Assembly: GCA_028386065.3 (NCBI GenBank)
Contig: JAKUCV010006224.1
Location: 14,903 to 78,902 of the forward strand
DNA: 64,000 nucleotides
Direction: 5' to 3'
From: Turnera subulata
Lineage: Eukaryota > Streptophyta > Magnoliopsida > Malpighiales > Passifloraceae
Below the pieces are notes generated by a model. The model was not told the origin of the DNA. It saw nothing but the letters and a program-made list of their open reading frames with translations, and searched no databases. Both the position numbers and the translations under genes were made by a program. Of the stretch, positions 22,802 to 36,724 are shown piece by piece (within the stretch, counting starts at the first letter, position 1; each line of letters starts with the position of its first letter).

Positions 22802-23925
22802 GGTAATAAAAATAAAACCTGGAAATGTATTTTGAAAATTAAATATGGAATTTTGGAAAATATAAGTTAAGGAAATAATTGGTATTTTGAATATGAAAAT
22901 ATTTTGGAAATATTAAATAAAGGAGATAATTAATTTTACACATGAAATTTTGGAAATATATATACATGTCAATGATGTCAGAAAAATATTCGGGAAAAAT
23001 ATGATCAAAGTATACCGGAATAATATCCGGGAGTTTATTTTGACACTTAGAAATAGATGCTGAATGATGATGATAACGGGGTTATACTAGGACGCTAACG
23101 AACCAGTTTATATTTTATTTTTACGGTATAGCATCATTTGCATTTATGTGCATCTTATGTGTATATATGTTATTTTTTGCTATATAGGGGTTGGTACCGA
23201 ACAGTTACTTGAGGAACTTGCTGTGGAACCCGGAAGTATTTCATAAACTGATAAACGGCTAAGGTGAGGATGGATAACCCTTGATATGTGCCTGTAATAA
23301 TGTGTGTGATTTTTTGTTTGATTGAACTGCTGAGATGATCGTTGATAGTTATTTGACTGCGATGGTTATTGTTGTTGGACTGTGTTGTTGTCGGTCTTGA
23401 GGAAATTGTGGAACTGTTATTTGTGAATAATTGGAGTTATGAGATTGTTGATTGGTTGGGTCTGTGGATTAACTTGTGATAATGGAAAGTTGAAAAACTT
23501 GAGGAAATGAATATTGGAAATTGTGATGATATATATTATTGTTAGCTACTTGATGATATGGATTGTTGATGTTGGTTCTGAGTGTGATTCGCTGATATTG
23601 TCCTGCTTGATTGAAGTGCTGAGTTGACTGATATTGGTTTCTTGGATACTGTGTTGTGATTGATGTTGGATTGTGAGTAATTGATGCTATGAAACTGTTG
23701 ATGGATTGGTTTGTTGTATAACTTGAGTTAATAGGAAGTTGGAAAATTGGAATAAACTGTGATATGAATAATTGGGAAAAAGGAAAAATGGAAATTAGAA
23801 GTTGATTTGAGGTGGTGATTTTATTGTCACGTGGTAAGTAGAGGTACGACCGGATGGTTTTAGAATGTTTTGTGGTGGCCATGATCTGTGTTACTTGTGA
23901 TGGGCATGTTGATGCCGGTTTGATT

Positions 23926-24132
23926 GGGAAGTTGATCCCTGAGATTGTTATTGGGATGTTGATCCATGAGATTGTTATTAGGATGTTGATCCCTATGATT
24001 GTGATTGGGATGTTGATCCCTGAGATTATGATTGGGATGTTGATCCCTGAGATTGTTATTGGGATGTTAATCCCTAAGATTGTTATTGGGATGTTGATCC
24101 CTGAGAATTGATATTGGGATGTTGATCTCGGG
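23926..24132. repeat. 27-bp minisatellite, about 7.5 copies
   Basis: The unit is GGGATGTTGATCCCTGAGAT followed by TGTTATT, starting at 23926, 23953 and every 27 bp thereafter with a few substitutions. The seventh copy has one extra base and the last copy is partial. Because the period is divisible by three, one frame reads repeated IPEIVIGML, but this is a consequence of the repeat, not evidence for a protein. Confidence 0.9.
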
Positions 24133-24770
24133 TTCTTTTTTATCTGGCACCATAAATGGGTTGATAGCCTGGTACGACCTTAGCTTATCAGTGACGGGGT
24201 CAGAAAGATAAAATTGGAATAATAATAAAGTCCTTGATACGTTTGGGTCGAGTCTTTGAGTTTGGTCTGTCTTGTACGGTATTGTCTTTGGTGTGGTTGT
24301 GACTATTGTCTGTATTTCCTCTTTGAAGTATTATAGTTGTCTGCATATCCCTGTTTATCCTTGGTTGGTGAGCACTTTGGACTCACCCCTCACCTGCGGG
24401 CTTTCATCCCGTAGGATGAGTTATTTGTGGTACAGATTTGACGCATTCCAGACAGGCTGCGGCGTTATCCCTTGGACAGGACTTGGATCCATAGTTTGCA
24501 TCATGTGTCGCATACAGTGTCTTTGTGAGTTATTAAGTCTTCTGCTGCGCCATTTATTGTTGTCGTTGGGCCTTAGGCCGGTTGTGATGTTATTGGTATT
24601 ACCGAGATTTGGTGACGGTTTCATGTTGGGCCAGATTTATAATGTTTATATTTTGGGCTGTTAAACCAGTTCCCTATTGTTTACACTGTATGTTGGGCTT
24701 TATTTGGTCGGGTCGTTACAGTTCCGGCATGTGTTAACTGTGTACGGTAAATACGGGTCGGGGTGTTTCA

Positions 24771-25524
24771 AAGAAAGACAATTACATCTGTTTGGTGGAT
24801 ATGTTCATTTTGTTGTTTGATCTGTTTGGCATGTTGTGGAGAAAACTCAATATCCTATATATGGATTGGTATACCATGAACGGACTAAATTGTTTAGTGT
24901 CTATTTTCTCCTATAACTATATAATCATTGTAATACATGTATGAATTAAATATTAAAATAATACTTATTTTTAATTATTAATTACTATCATTAATATTAT
25001 TAATATTATTTATAAATTTAAATTTAATATTATTGAGAGAATAGTTTTGGATTGTTACAAATCAAGAAGGGGTAATATTGAAAAAAAAAATTTCCTATCC
25101 AATCCCCTGTCCACAGCGTTTGGAGGGGACAAAAATTTTGCAAATCTATCCCAACTTGTCCGCACCTAAGCTCGTGTCCTGTTCCTGCCAAGCCAAATGC
25201 ATGACTATTTTTCCGTCCCGTCTTGTCCCGCTATGTGCTGCGTATCAAACGCAGCCTATCCTTGTGTTACTTAGTCTTTCTAGTTGTGTGGTTGAGACAG
25301 GCAAACAGCCATGATTTCTAAGCACTTTGAATTAGTGTTTCAATTTTTTTTTTTTTAGTGTCTGTACAACTGCAACCCTGTTTTTAAAGCAAACAACAGT
25401 GCTGCTAGAAACAGAAAGATTCTGTTCCAAAATTTCTCTATAGAGAAAAAGCAAGATGGAAATTCATCTCATAATAATACTTTCTTACAAGCAAATCCCA
25501 TGATGAAGGACTGTACGTACACCT
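24771..25524. other. 3' flank of gene B, shared with units 0 and A
   Basis: No gene is seen. 24850-25120 matches 10660-10830 and 13735-13990. 25120-25520 matches 12340-12750 (GCAAATCTATCCCAACTTGTC; CCTATCCTTGTGTTACTT). It is therefore duplicated array DNA downstream of the last kinase exon. Plus-strand frames here are antisense or non-coding. Confidence 0.7.
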
Positions 25525-28970
<3,446 letters not shown>

Positions 28971-30566
28971 AGATTGAGTACGAGTATATACTCACTCGTT
29001 GCAGGTTATAAAATATTATGCAACATAACAGCAATGGATGATGTATCGAGTTGATAAAAAAATATGGTTTCGTCTCCTTCAAGTTTGAAAATATGCAAAT
29101 TCGACACCTTGCTACCGCATCTAGAGACGCCTGGACTTTGAAAAGTCGAGTGGGTTTGGTGGTGACGTGGTGTGCTTCACCATCAAACAATGTTCAAGCA
29201 TGACACTACTTCTGAATAAAACAATTGTTTGCTGAATTTTGTGTAGTCGTTTTCTAGCTTTTTATGATTGACTGAGTTTATTAATTACATGTAATAAAAA
29301 TCAGTCGTTTATTTTCATAACTCTCCATAATCTTCTCAGTAGCTTCATTAATTTGAGCAGCATCAGAACGAGAAATGTCTAGTCTGCGTTGCTGATTTTG
29401 GTTTACTGGACAACTCGTGTTTGACCGAGATTCCCTTGTGGACAAGCAACTTCAGGCTTGATAAATAGAGAGCATGGATAGCCTTTGTTTGATAGTCGAG
29501 GGGCTTTCGTGGTTTGCCCTGGCCCTGGACTGGGGAACTTCCTTTCAACCTAAATTTTTTTTGTCAAAAAAAAAAAGAAAAGAAAACAATAAGTTGTAAA
29601 TATTTAGTATATATCTTTTAATTTATTTTGGGTAAGTATATATCTTTCATTTCATAGCCTGTTATATTTATTTATCAATTGAAGTTTGGAATAAAAGATA
29701 TATGAAAAAACATAATTAGAAGCATGATCAGGAAACGTTTTTCAAACACAAATTTGATGATCCTAGGGTATGGAAATAACAAAATCATTTATTGTATAAA
29801 GTTACCTGTGCCTTCTTAAAAAATGCGGGGTCCCTAGTTTTTTTGTTTTTGGTAAAACGTCAAATCTTGTTAATGAGAAAAGAGGTGCAATAGGTCATAG
29901 TTTTTGTTGAATTTGATGGGGTCAACTCTGTTTATGGTCAATAATCAATTGCAGGACAAGAAATGCTTTTCCAATTAACACCCCACGTCCCACCCCTCCC
30001 AACACGTCAGGCCCCACCGAAGGATCATCTTCATTCTTCGGGGATGGGGTGAAGAATGGAGATATGGGATAACCACTGAGGTGGGGATAGCGTACTAGTG
30101 GCTGATGAGCTATCTGGTCGGGTCCCTTTCTTGGTAGTGTTCAAGAACTATTGGCTTGTGATTGGTACATGTAGTGGGCATTTGCCAAGACACCTCTGGT
30201 TTAAAATATTCAAACAGAGACGCTATCCCAAAAAAACATATCCCCATAACATGTCCAATTGTCCTCGAAAGGAGAAATTTCGTGGAAAAGGCACCCTCTG
30301 GTTTGGAAACTCAATGGAGAATTTGCCTTCAACATCAATTAAAACACTCACCTCTCTCCAAGGAAATTCAGTTTTCTATAGAGATTTTGTTACGCAAACC
30401 ACCTTACCTTCTAAGACCTAAATGGTCTTTTATCTATCCAATTTTTAGTGCCTGTTGGAGTCTTTCAAAATTTATTCGGGAGGAGAAATATATATGTTGG
30501 TCAAAGAATATTTACATACAATATGCTTCCTTGATTTTTCCTTATTTACAATTCCTATAAACTTTG
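28971..30566. other. Intergenic DNA between genes B and C
   Basis: 28980-29480 is upstream DNA of gene B, with the block conserved at 4139 and 18855 (29338-29480). 29480-29580 is a short novel stretch ending in an A-rich run. 29580-30060 matches 37050-37560 upstream of gene D. 30190-30420 matches 44535-44760 downstream of gene E. The small plus-strand frames at 30098-30560 cover these repeats, conflict with each other and show no domain, so no gene is called. Confidence 0.55.
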
Positions 30567-33500
30567 TTACCTAGGTTCCATTATAGTTACAGAAACGTCA
30601 TTCATGGAAGCAGTTCTAGCACTGGAGGAGTCTAAACTGCTTTTCCATGTGTTGAAAACAAATACTGGCCTCCTAGGAGAAGGGAGTGTAGTAGTTTCAC
30701 TGCCCAACATGTACAGAATTGAAGACATTGTTGGTCGTTCTATTGGGTTCAATAGAGATCATCAATACCGGTTCCAGATGATCACTAGGAAAAGATGTGT
30801 GAGAATTTGGCGTTTACTTACGTGACCAATCAAATTTGTGGGATTTTCATTAATCGCATAGCCATTATTTCTCCTGGCGCTGATGATCTCTAACATTAAC
30901 ACCCCATAGCTGAAGACATCAGATTTTATTGAATAATGTCCGTCCATTGCATATTCAGGCGACATGTATCCACTGCACCAGTCAAGAAATATTAAAGATT
31001 AGTATCAAAAAAGAAATGTTAAAGATGTCAAGATTTTCCTGTTTCCTGTTTGCTTGTGTTCCTACTTAAGCATATTGGTGCGTCCCTTTTGCAATGTGTC
31101 AGAAATAAGCAAAGGGAGACGGAGAGGAATTACTATGTTCCGATCACTCTACTCGTGTTTGCTTCTGTTTGATCATCTCCAAATATTTTAGCCATTCCAA
31201 AATCTGATATTTTGGGGTTCATTGCAGCATCAAGTAGCACGTTGCTAGGTTTTAGATCCCGATGAATGATTTTTAGCCGTGAATCCTGATGCAGGTATAG
31301 AAGTCCACGAGCAATCCCCATGATAATCTCAAAACGTTGACTCCAATCCAACAGAGACCTTCTCGTTTTGTCTGAACAAAAAAAAAACTGCAGTATTTCA
31401 GTCCCTTTTTGTTTTAAAAAAGGAACACAAGCTGTATAGATGTATACAAGACTAGTTCTTCTTCGTTTCAAAGCTAAGATAAAAAACAATTGGCTGAGAG
31501 GAAAGGCATACCAAAGATGAAGAAGTCCAAGCTCCTATTTGGCAAGAATTCATAAACCAACATCTTCTCTTCCCCATGAATGCAGCAACCGTACAGTCTT
31601 ACAAGATTTTTGTGTTGCAGCTTTGATATCAGCCTGACTTCGTTCTTGAATTCTTCCACTCCTTGTCTTGAAGTTTTAGATAATCTTTTTACAGCTATCT
31701 CTTGTCCATTGGCCAATTGACCCTGACAATGTATGTGGTTTAACAACTAAATCACTTGCATCTGGAGAGAAGCACCTATGCACGTTTGTTCTGAGGGAAA
31801 AACAAAAGTAAGAACATAATAGGAGGAAGATACCATGTAAACCGTGCCAAAGCCGCCTTCTCCAAGCTTATTGTCAGAAGAGAACTCATTTGTTGCAGCA
31901 AGTATGGCGTGTACATCAATAGCTAGTAGACTTTCATCAAATAATTCATCCTTTGCACGGTCACCGAAAAGCAATACAGAAGTTGAATTGTTGCCAACCG
32001 GTTCAGAATGGCATTCTCTTCCTGCTTGTCAACCAAAAATACAGAGGCAAGGATAAAGACGCAGTGTTATACCTGGTAATGTAAAACCACACTTTTGATA
32101 CCAACAAGCTTGTAGCATATTCGAATACTCCTGTAAAGCATGAGGGTGAGGTCTTTGATAGTTTCGAAACGAAATATATAGTTTTGTACACTGCTGTTCA
32201 ATAGTCTATCAGATACATGGCTGTAGTTACTATCAGCTGTACTGAATTATTTCCATTTCAATGAATATGGGATCTGAGTTCCTTGGATGCTGCCCTTTCA
32301 GGGTAACTTAAAAATATTAAACCATTAATTGGTAGAGTTTCTTACCTTTTCTTTTTCTTTGCATCCACCAGTACAAAAAGCAAATGACCAGGATGACCGG
32401 CACAGCCACAGAGATTACTAGAACTGTTAGCATGCCTTTTTTTGCTGACTTGGTGTACTTAGCTGTGAAACATAGCGGAACAACATTGATTACTGGCAAG
32501 GGTAAAAAATGAATGTATAAGTAACAAGTTACACAAGTGTTAGAAGGACATAATTTAGTTTTGGTACCTAGTTCTGCAGCATCAACACGAATGTATAAAT
32601 CTTGTCCACTGAGTGAGAAGACTCTGGTATCATTTAAATCCCCATACCAGGCTGTGCAGCCAACCCCAGTTCTTATATCTGCAAGAGCATATGCCATACA
32701 GGAGCAATCCCTCAAACACTCCTTTTTACATGCTTTCAAATCCAAACTCAAATTCACCCGTGCCACCGAGGTATCGGGGAGCTTGGCATTCGCAATCCTT
32801 ACAAATCCTTCACCATTCCTGCAAGTTAACGCCCCAGGATTCCTCACGCACCCACCAGCCCAATCTCTCAAGTACCAGTCATTAGGTCTCTTGGGTTGGA
32901 ATCCAGGCAGGCATCTACATTCAAACGGGCCAGGACTGTAAGGATCACAATAGCCAAATGGTCCACAGTTTCCATAATTATCACAGGCCTCTTTTGGGGC
33001 GGTATAGAAGATCACCCACTTTTTTTCTTCATCTTGCCACAAAGCTCGAGTGAGCAATCCCGATTCATCCAGATAATATGTGGAGATGATGGAAGTATTA
33101 GTAGTACCCCATGTAAATGTCGTCTCATCATTGTTGTTTACCAAGCTGTAATTGTAAATGAAACTGCGTCCCATTTCAGGTACGCCGTTGGCCTTGTACC
33201 CATCCCAAGGACCTGTTCGCCATATAGGAGCCTGACCTTTGTACAAGACCAGCTCAGGAGATCCTTTAGGTTCCATCCTAAGTGAGAAATCTCCTGTTCC
33301 GGGATCATCCAGGGACTTCCAAGACGTCAGGAACCTGTTCAGACCAGTTCTGTAGTCAATCCCAAGTTTTGAGAAGGGAAACTGGGTATTAGTAGGATGA
33401 TCCCAACTTTGCCATGTAACTGAGTTGCTGTCCTGTCTAACCAAAACCAAATTTCCTAAATCTGAGAGCTGAGCTATGGAACTAGCAGCAGCAGAAGAGA

Positions 33501-33852
33501 CAGTAGTAACATTTGTGGACCAGATGGGAATAGTCTGGTTCTTAGCGTAAAGAACAAGGTTACCTTCACTATTGATGGAGAGGACTCCTGATTTATCACT
33601 GATAGGCTTGTCTCTGTTGGCAACCCACACAACAGAATGAGCTGTAAAACCCGTATTTGTGAACCAAATCCCAACATATCGATTGGTGGAATTTCCAGGG
33701 CTGAAGAACCCAAGCGTGAATTTTTGTCCGCTTGAAACTATAGTCTGACCATCTGCAATTGACTCGTTAACGTCTATGGTGTTTTTGGATACGCAAATTT
33801 GTAAGAGGACCAACTTGAGCAACCAAACGAGGAATACCTTTGCAGGGTTCAT
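30567..33852 (-). pseudogene. S-receptor-like kinase, gene C: exon 7 truncated
   Basis: Exons: 33852-32568 (or from an in-frame ATG at 33876), 32462-32346, 32021-31834, 31722-31512, 31371-31134 and 30972-30822, all with intact splice sites and open frame. Exon 1 has signal peptide, B-lectin, S-locus, EGF and PAN domains. The kinase has [25 protein letters not shown] and DFG. Exon 7 survives only as 30752-30567 (IERPTMSSILYMLG to IMEPR). Its acceptor and about the first 40 codons, including the W-E-L-W motif and LLCVQ, are deleted. Read-through of intron 6 adds [18 protein letters not shown] and a stop, giving a kinase ending after subdomain IX. The G-loop end is VYMG where siblings have VYKG. 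It may be expressed as a truncated receptor, but a full kinase cannot be made. Confidence 0.75.
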
Positions 33853-34297
33853 GGTCAATGAGGTCGATCCAGACACAATCAGTTGTAAGTGACAAGTGGT
33901 ATGTATATTACTACTAACATTCCATCAGATTACGAATGGAAGTAATATTTGCTTCTCATCGCTTTCCTTCAGGTTTTTCGTTTCTTCAAAAGATACTGTA
34001 TCAATCAATATTCTTTCGAATCAATAATGTTAGTCAACGGCTATGTAAGTCTACTTTCTCCTGTGCGTCACCAATAAAGAAATTTGAAGCATCACCATTT
34101 CTTTATTAATTAATTATTTGGCTTTCCAAATACGAGATTCCCTCTTAACATACAGTAGTGGAGAGATCATTGGCCATTTCTTCAAATTCTTGTCATTTTC
34201 TATAACCCGTGGAGAGTTTGTGTTTACGTAGGGACAACACGACTACTAGAAATTAAATATATGCCACGAGAAAAGCAGGCTTTACAAAGGCCAATAA
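33853..34297. other. Upstream region of gene C
   Basis: Non-coding. It is about 97% alike by eye to 42528-42985 upstream of gene D, showing that C and D arose by a recent tandem duplication that included the promoter region. No TATA box can be assigned with confidence. Confidence 0.6.
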
Positions 34298-34312
34298 AGA
34301 TATAATAGTGGT

Positions 34313-34593
34313 ATTGACTACTGAGAATCATACTCTGCAGTTTCTAGCCACAAGAGCACGTCTTTTTTACCAGGATATTATGCAACTACTATCCTCTTTT
34401 CAATCTTGGTCTGTTTGTTTTGTGTCTAGAACTACCAATAAAGTTGCACATGGTCTTGCAACATATGGCCTTAGTGAGTCTTTTTGTCATTGGGATTCTA
34501 CTGTCCCGTCATTTGTACTCTCAGACTACCAACATGACTTTCTAGCATAGATTTGAATTAATGAAAACGTTGGTTTCTCAAAAAAAAAAAAAA
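34313..34593 (+). mobile_element. 5'-truncated LINE 3' end in the gene C upstream region
   Basis: It is flanked by AGATATAATAGTGGT at 34298-34312 and 34594-34608 and ends in a poly(A) run. The empty site is preserved in the paralogous unit at 42970-42990 (TGTAATAGTGGTGGATAAAC). The frame 34308-34550 reads FVSRTTNKVAHGLATYGL and ends VPSFVLSDYQHDFLA, the usual C-terminus of the RNase H domain in plant LINE ORF2. About 280 bp remain, so it is a dead-on-arrival copy. Confidence 0.9.
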
Positions 34594-34608
34594 AGATATA
34601 ATAGTGGT

Positions 34609-35275
34609 GGATAAACACGCAATCGATCCCAATGCATTGGTCAATTGCTTTGTCCAATTACCAAAACTTCAAATCTTAAACTCAATGCATTTAAATGTTA
34701 AAAAGAAAAATTTGATAATTTTAAATCTTAAAACCCTTAAATGTAAAATCCTAAATTATAAAATTTTTAGTCTTAAAATCTTAAATCTTAAACTTCAAAA
34801 CTCTAAAATTTTAAATTCTAAGCATTACTCCTCTATCCCTCAATGTAAGTCGTTTAAGGATTTTGCACAACTCTTAAGAAAAGCATTAAATGAGCTTAAT
34901 CCCATTAAATTTCATTGTGCAGATTACCAACCTATCCTTTCTATTATCCCAACAACAAAACTTAAAGAAAATACAAAGCCTAAAATAACTAATTTAATGC
35001 AAGGATAAACATGGAAAAAAATTAATTTAATGCTCCTTGAAATTTTAAAACGACTTATTTTGTGAAACAAAATACAAAATCTAAAACGACTTACATTGAG
35101 GGGCAGAGGGAGTAGAATACTAACCCATAAGTAGTAGAAACCCTACCCCTAAAATCTCAAATTCCTCCAACATGTTGACCCATCCCTAAACACCCTCGAA
35201 TACCCAAACCTTAAAATCTCAAAATTTTAAAAGAATAAACTTTAAACTTTAAATCCTAAATCATAAATCCTCTAG
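34609..35275. other. AT-rich TAAA/AAATCTTAAA degenerate repeat block
   Basis: No gene is seen. The stretch is dominated by variants of AAATCTTAAA and AACCCTAAA, also found at 43070-43210, 50560-50850 and in the foldback centre at 14280-14450. 35020-35110 also carries CGACTTA-type motifs. These look like degenerate simple or old telomere-like repeats. Confidence 0.5.
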
Positions 35276-35739
35276 GTCTTTGTTACGATCGATTGGTAAT
35301 AAGAACAAGAAAATCAAGAAAGGAAAGGAAGTAAAAGGACAGAAAGTAAAATCTCTTAACCCGAGAAATTCTATGGTACGCAATGCGTACCAAGTGGAAT
35401 CCTACAAGTTATATGAGGGCCCACCTATTTTAAAACACATCGGATCAATTAAACCAGGTCATCAAAAATCTCTCACGCGCGTGTTGTATACATGACCACT
35501 ATTTATTTTATTGTTTTCTTAATTTCAGAAAAATACTTAATTGTATTTCAGGCTCTTCCATCAAGGCGCGCCCTTCCTTCCTATCTCCTACAACAGTACA
35601 ATCGGCGGAGCTGTTCTAAAATTATAAAAGTAGGATTTGTTGAATTAAGCAAGAGGATTGTTCCCAAAACCTGATCAAAGAATATTACTTAACCAAATAA
35701 TAGGTAAAATATTTCATATCCAACAAACCCTAAAATCTA

Positions 35740-36375
35740 AGTTAAGAAAATAAATTTACCTTTTTGTTTTGTGATATATACAAAGACCATGTGAGAATAC
35801 AATAACAGAGTAATGTGGTGGCGTGGGAGGGGTAAAGAAGGGGATATTTGGAGGAGATAGCCCTTGAAGATGTGGTTGTAAAGGAAAGCATATGGATGGG
35901 GAATTGTATCGAACAACTTGAGGGCGTAGAAGAAATCACCATTCTTTGAAAGGGCGAAGAACTTGATTAGTCGGCTGGAGGCATTGTTGTCGGGGTAGAG
36001 GCGAGCCGGATGATCTCGGAATGGTACTGCTTCAGCTCCCGCATGTTTGAAGGCCAAACGCTGGTGGATGATCGACTTCATGGATTAAGGCGAAACATCC
36101 AACCTTTCTTTACTGTTTCACGGATTTCCTCTCTGCAAATTGTTTCAAAACCTAGCGGGGCTCTAAGTGTACCTTCTCCCTTGCCTAACAATTCACCAGG
36201 TTCTGGTTTGTTATTTCATTTGGTTCTGCATTTTCTTTGTTATTTCTTGTACATTAGTAGTCACCATTTTGGTGACTGTTACCGTAACTTCTTCCACTTA
36301 ATAAAACAATCGTTCACATAAAAAAAAAAAAAGCTCCCGCATGTTTGAGCATCTTTTGATGCCATGGAAAGTTGA
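35740..36375 (-). pseudogene. Captured N-terminal fragment of a PPR gene
   Basis: The minus strand reads an ATG start near 36375, ELKQYHSEIIRL (about 36030-35995), then after a frame change LYPDNNASSRLIKFFALSKN, GDFFYALKLFDTIPHPYAF and LYNHIFKGYL (36000-35850). This is the pattern of the first repeats of a plant PLS-type pentatricopeptide protein, whose family binds organellar RNA. It is interrupted by a retroposon at 36051-36331 and by at least one frameshift, and only one to two repeats remain. It is not functional as a PPR protein. Confidence 0.75.
36051..36331 (+). mobile_element. Poly(A) retroposon inside the captured PPR exon
   Basis: Direct repeats AGCTCCCGCATGTTTGA lie at 36034-36050 and 36332-36348, with a 12-13 base A tail just before the second. 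The insert is about 280 bp, has TTAATAAAACAATCG before the tail, and no recognised coding motif. It is probably a 5'-truncated LINE fragment or a SINE. Confidence 0.85.
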
Positions 36376-36724
36376 AGAAGAAGAAGAAGAAGAGCTCTAC
36401 CTGGGTTTAGATATGGTGGACAACACATCACAATAAAGGTTTTTGTGAGAGAAAGAAAACAATAAAATAAATAGTAGTCATGTATACAAGGCGCGCGTGA
36501 GAGATTTTTGATGACTTGGTTTAATTGATCCGATGTGTTTTAAAATAGGTGGGCCCTCATATAACTTGTAGGATTCCACTTGGTACGCATTGCGTACCTC
36601 TTAACCCACATATCTAAGAGCCAAATTCCATTATGTCAAAACTTTAGGAATACACCGGCAAAATACCCTTTTATACTAGGCCTATTACAAACAACAACAC
36701 ACACTAGTCTTACGTAACAGTCTT

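Larger units (their letters stand above)
21782..24770 (+). repeat. Long gypsy-type LTR (about 3 kb)
   Basis: It starts TGTAACAGCCCGGG after the polypurine tract. It ends either at GGTCGGGTCGTTACA (24720) or, more likely, at GGGTCGGGGTGTTTCA (24770), which is the near-inverse of the start. The first about 200 bp match the second LTR at 62388 onward (AATTAATTCAAGGTAAATCG; CCGAGGGTTTTCCC). It contains a GC-rich island (22230-22560), an AAT microsatellite and a 27-bp minisatellite. Only one copy is present next to the internal region. Confidence 0.7.
35363..36597. mobile_element. Mutator-type element (Pack-MULE) carrying a PPR fragment
   Basis: Long terminal inverted repeats of about 145 bp are nearly identical: GGTACGCAATGCGTACC to about 35520 on the left, and its inverse from about 36452 to 36598 on the right. 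They are flanked by the 10-bp repeat CTCTTAACCC (35353-35362, 36598-36607). The left end has 13 extra bases (GAGAAATTCTATG) missing on the right. The interior holds a pentatricopeptide gene piece rather than a transposase, the definition of a Pack-MULE. A poly(A) retroposon later inserted into the captured exon. Confidence 0.8.
35281..36719. mobile_element. Solo-LTR-like element split by a Pack-MULE
   Basis: The ends TGTTACG and CGTAACA with the 5-bp duplication GTCTT (35276-35280, 36720-36724) are the signature of an LTR insertion. The paralogous empty site is at 43540 (GCTCTAGGTCTTGTATTTGC). After removal of the Pack-MULE and its duplication the element is only about 195 bp, with no internal coding region. 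This fits a solo LTR or a very small terminal-repeat retrotransposon derivative. Confidence 0.75.

Noticed and set aside
23920..24132. CRISPR-like repeat array
   Set aside because: The 27-bp units are directly adjacent with no spacers, in a plant LTR; it is a minisatellite.
30098..30560. Small genes between B and C
   Set aside because: Two overlapping frames over DNA that is repeated and frame-disrupted at 44535-44760; no coding conservation.
32537..32941. A 134-residue plus-strand ORF recurring antisense to exon 1 in C, D and E (also at 41215 and 48292)
   Set aside because: It lies entirely opposite the conserved PAN/EGF coding region; its conservation follows from that exon. No independent start context, domain or splice evidence.
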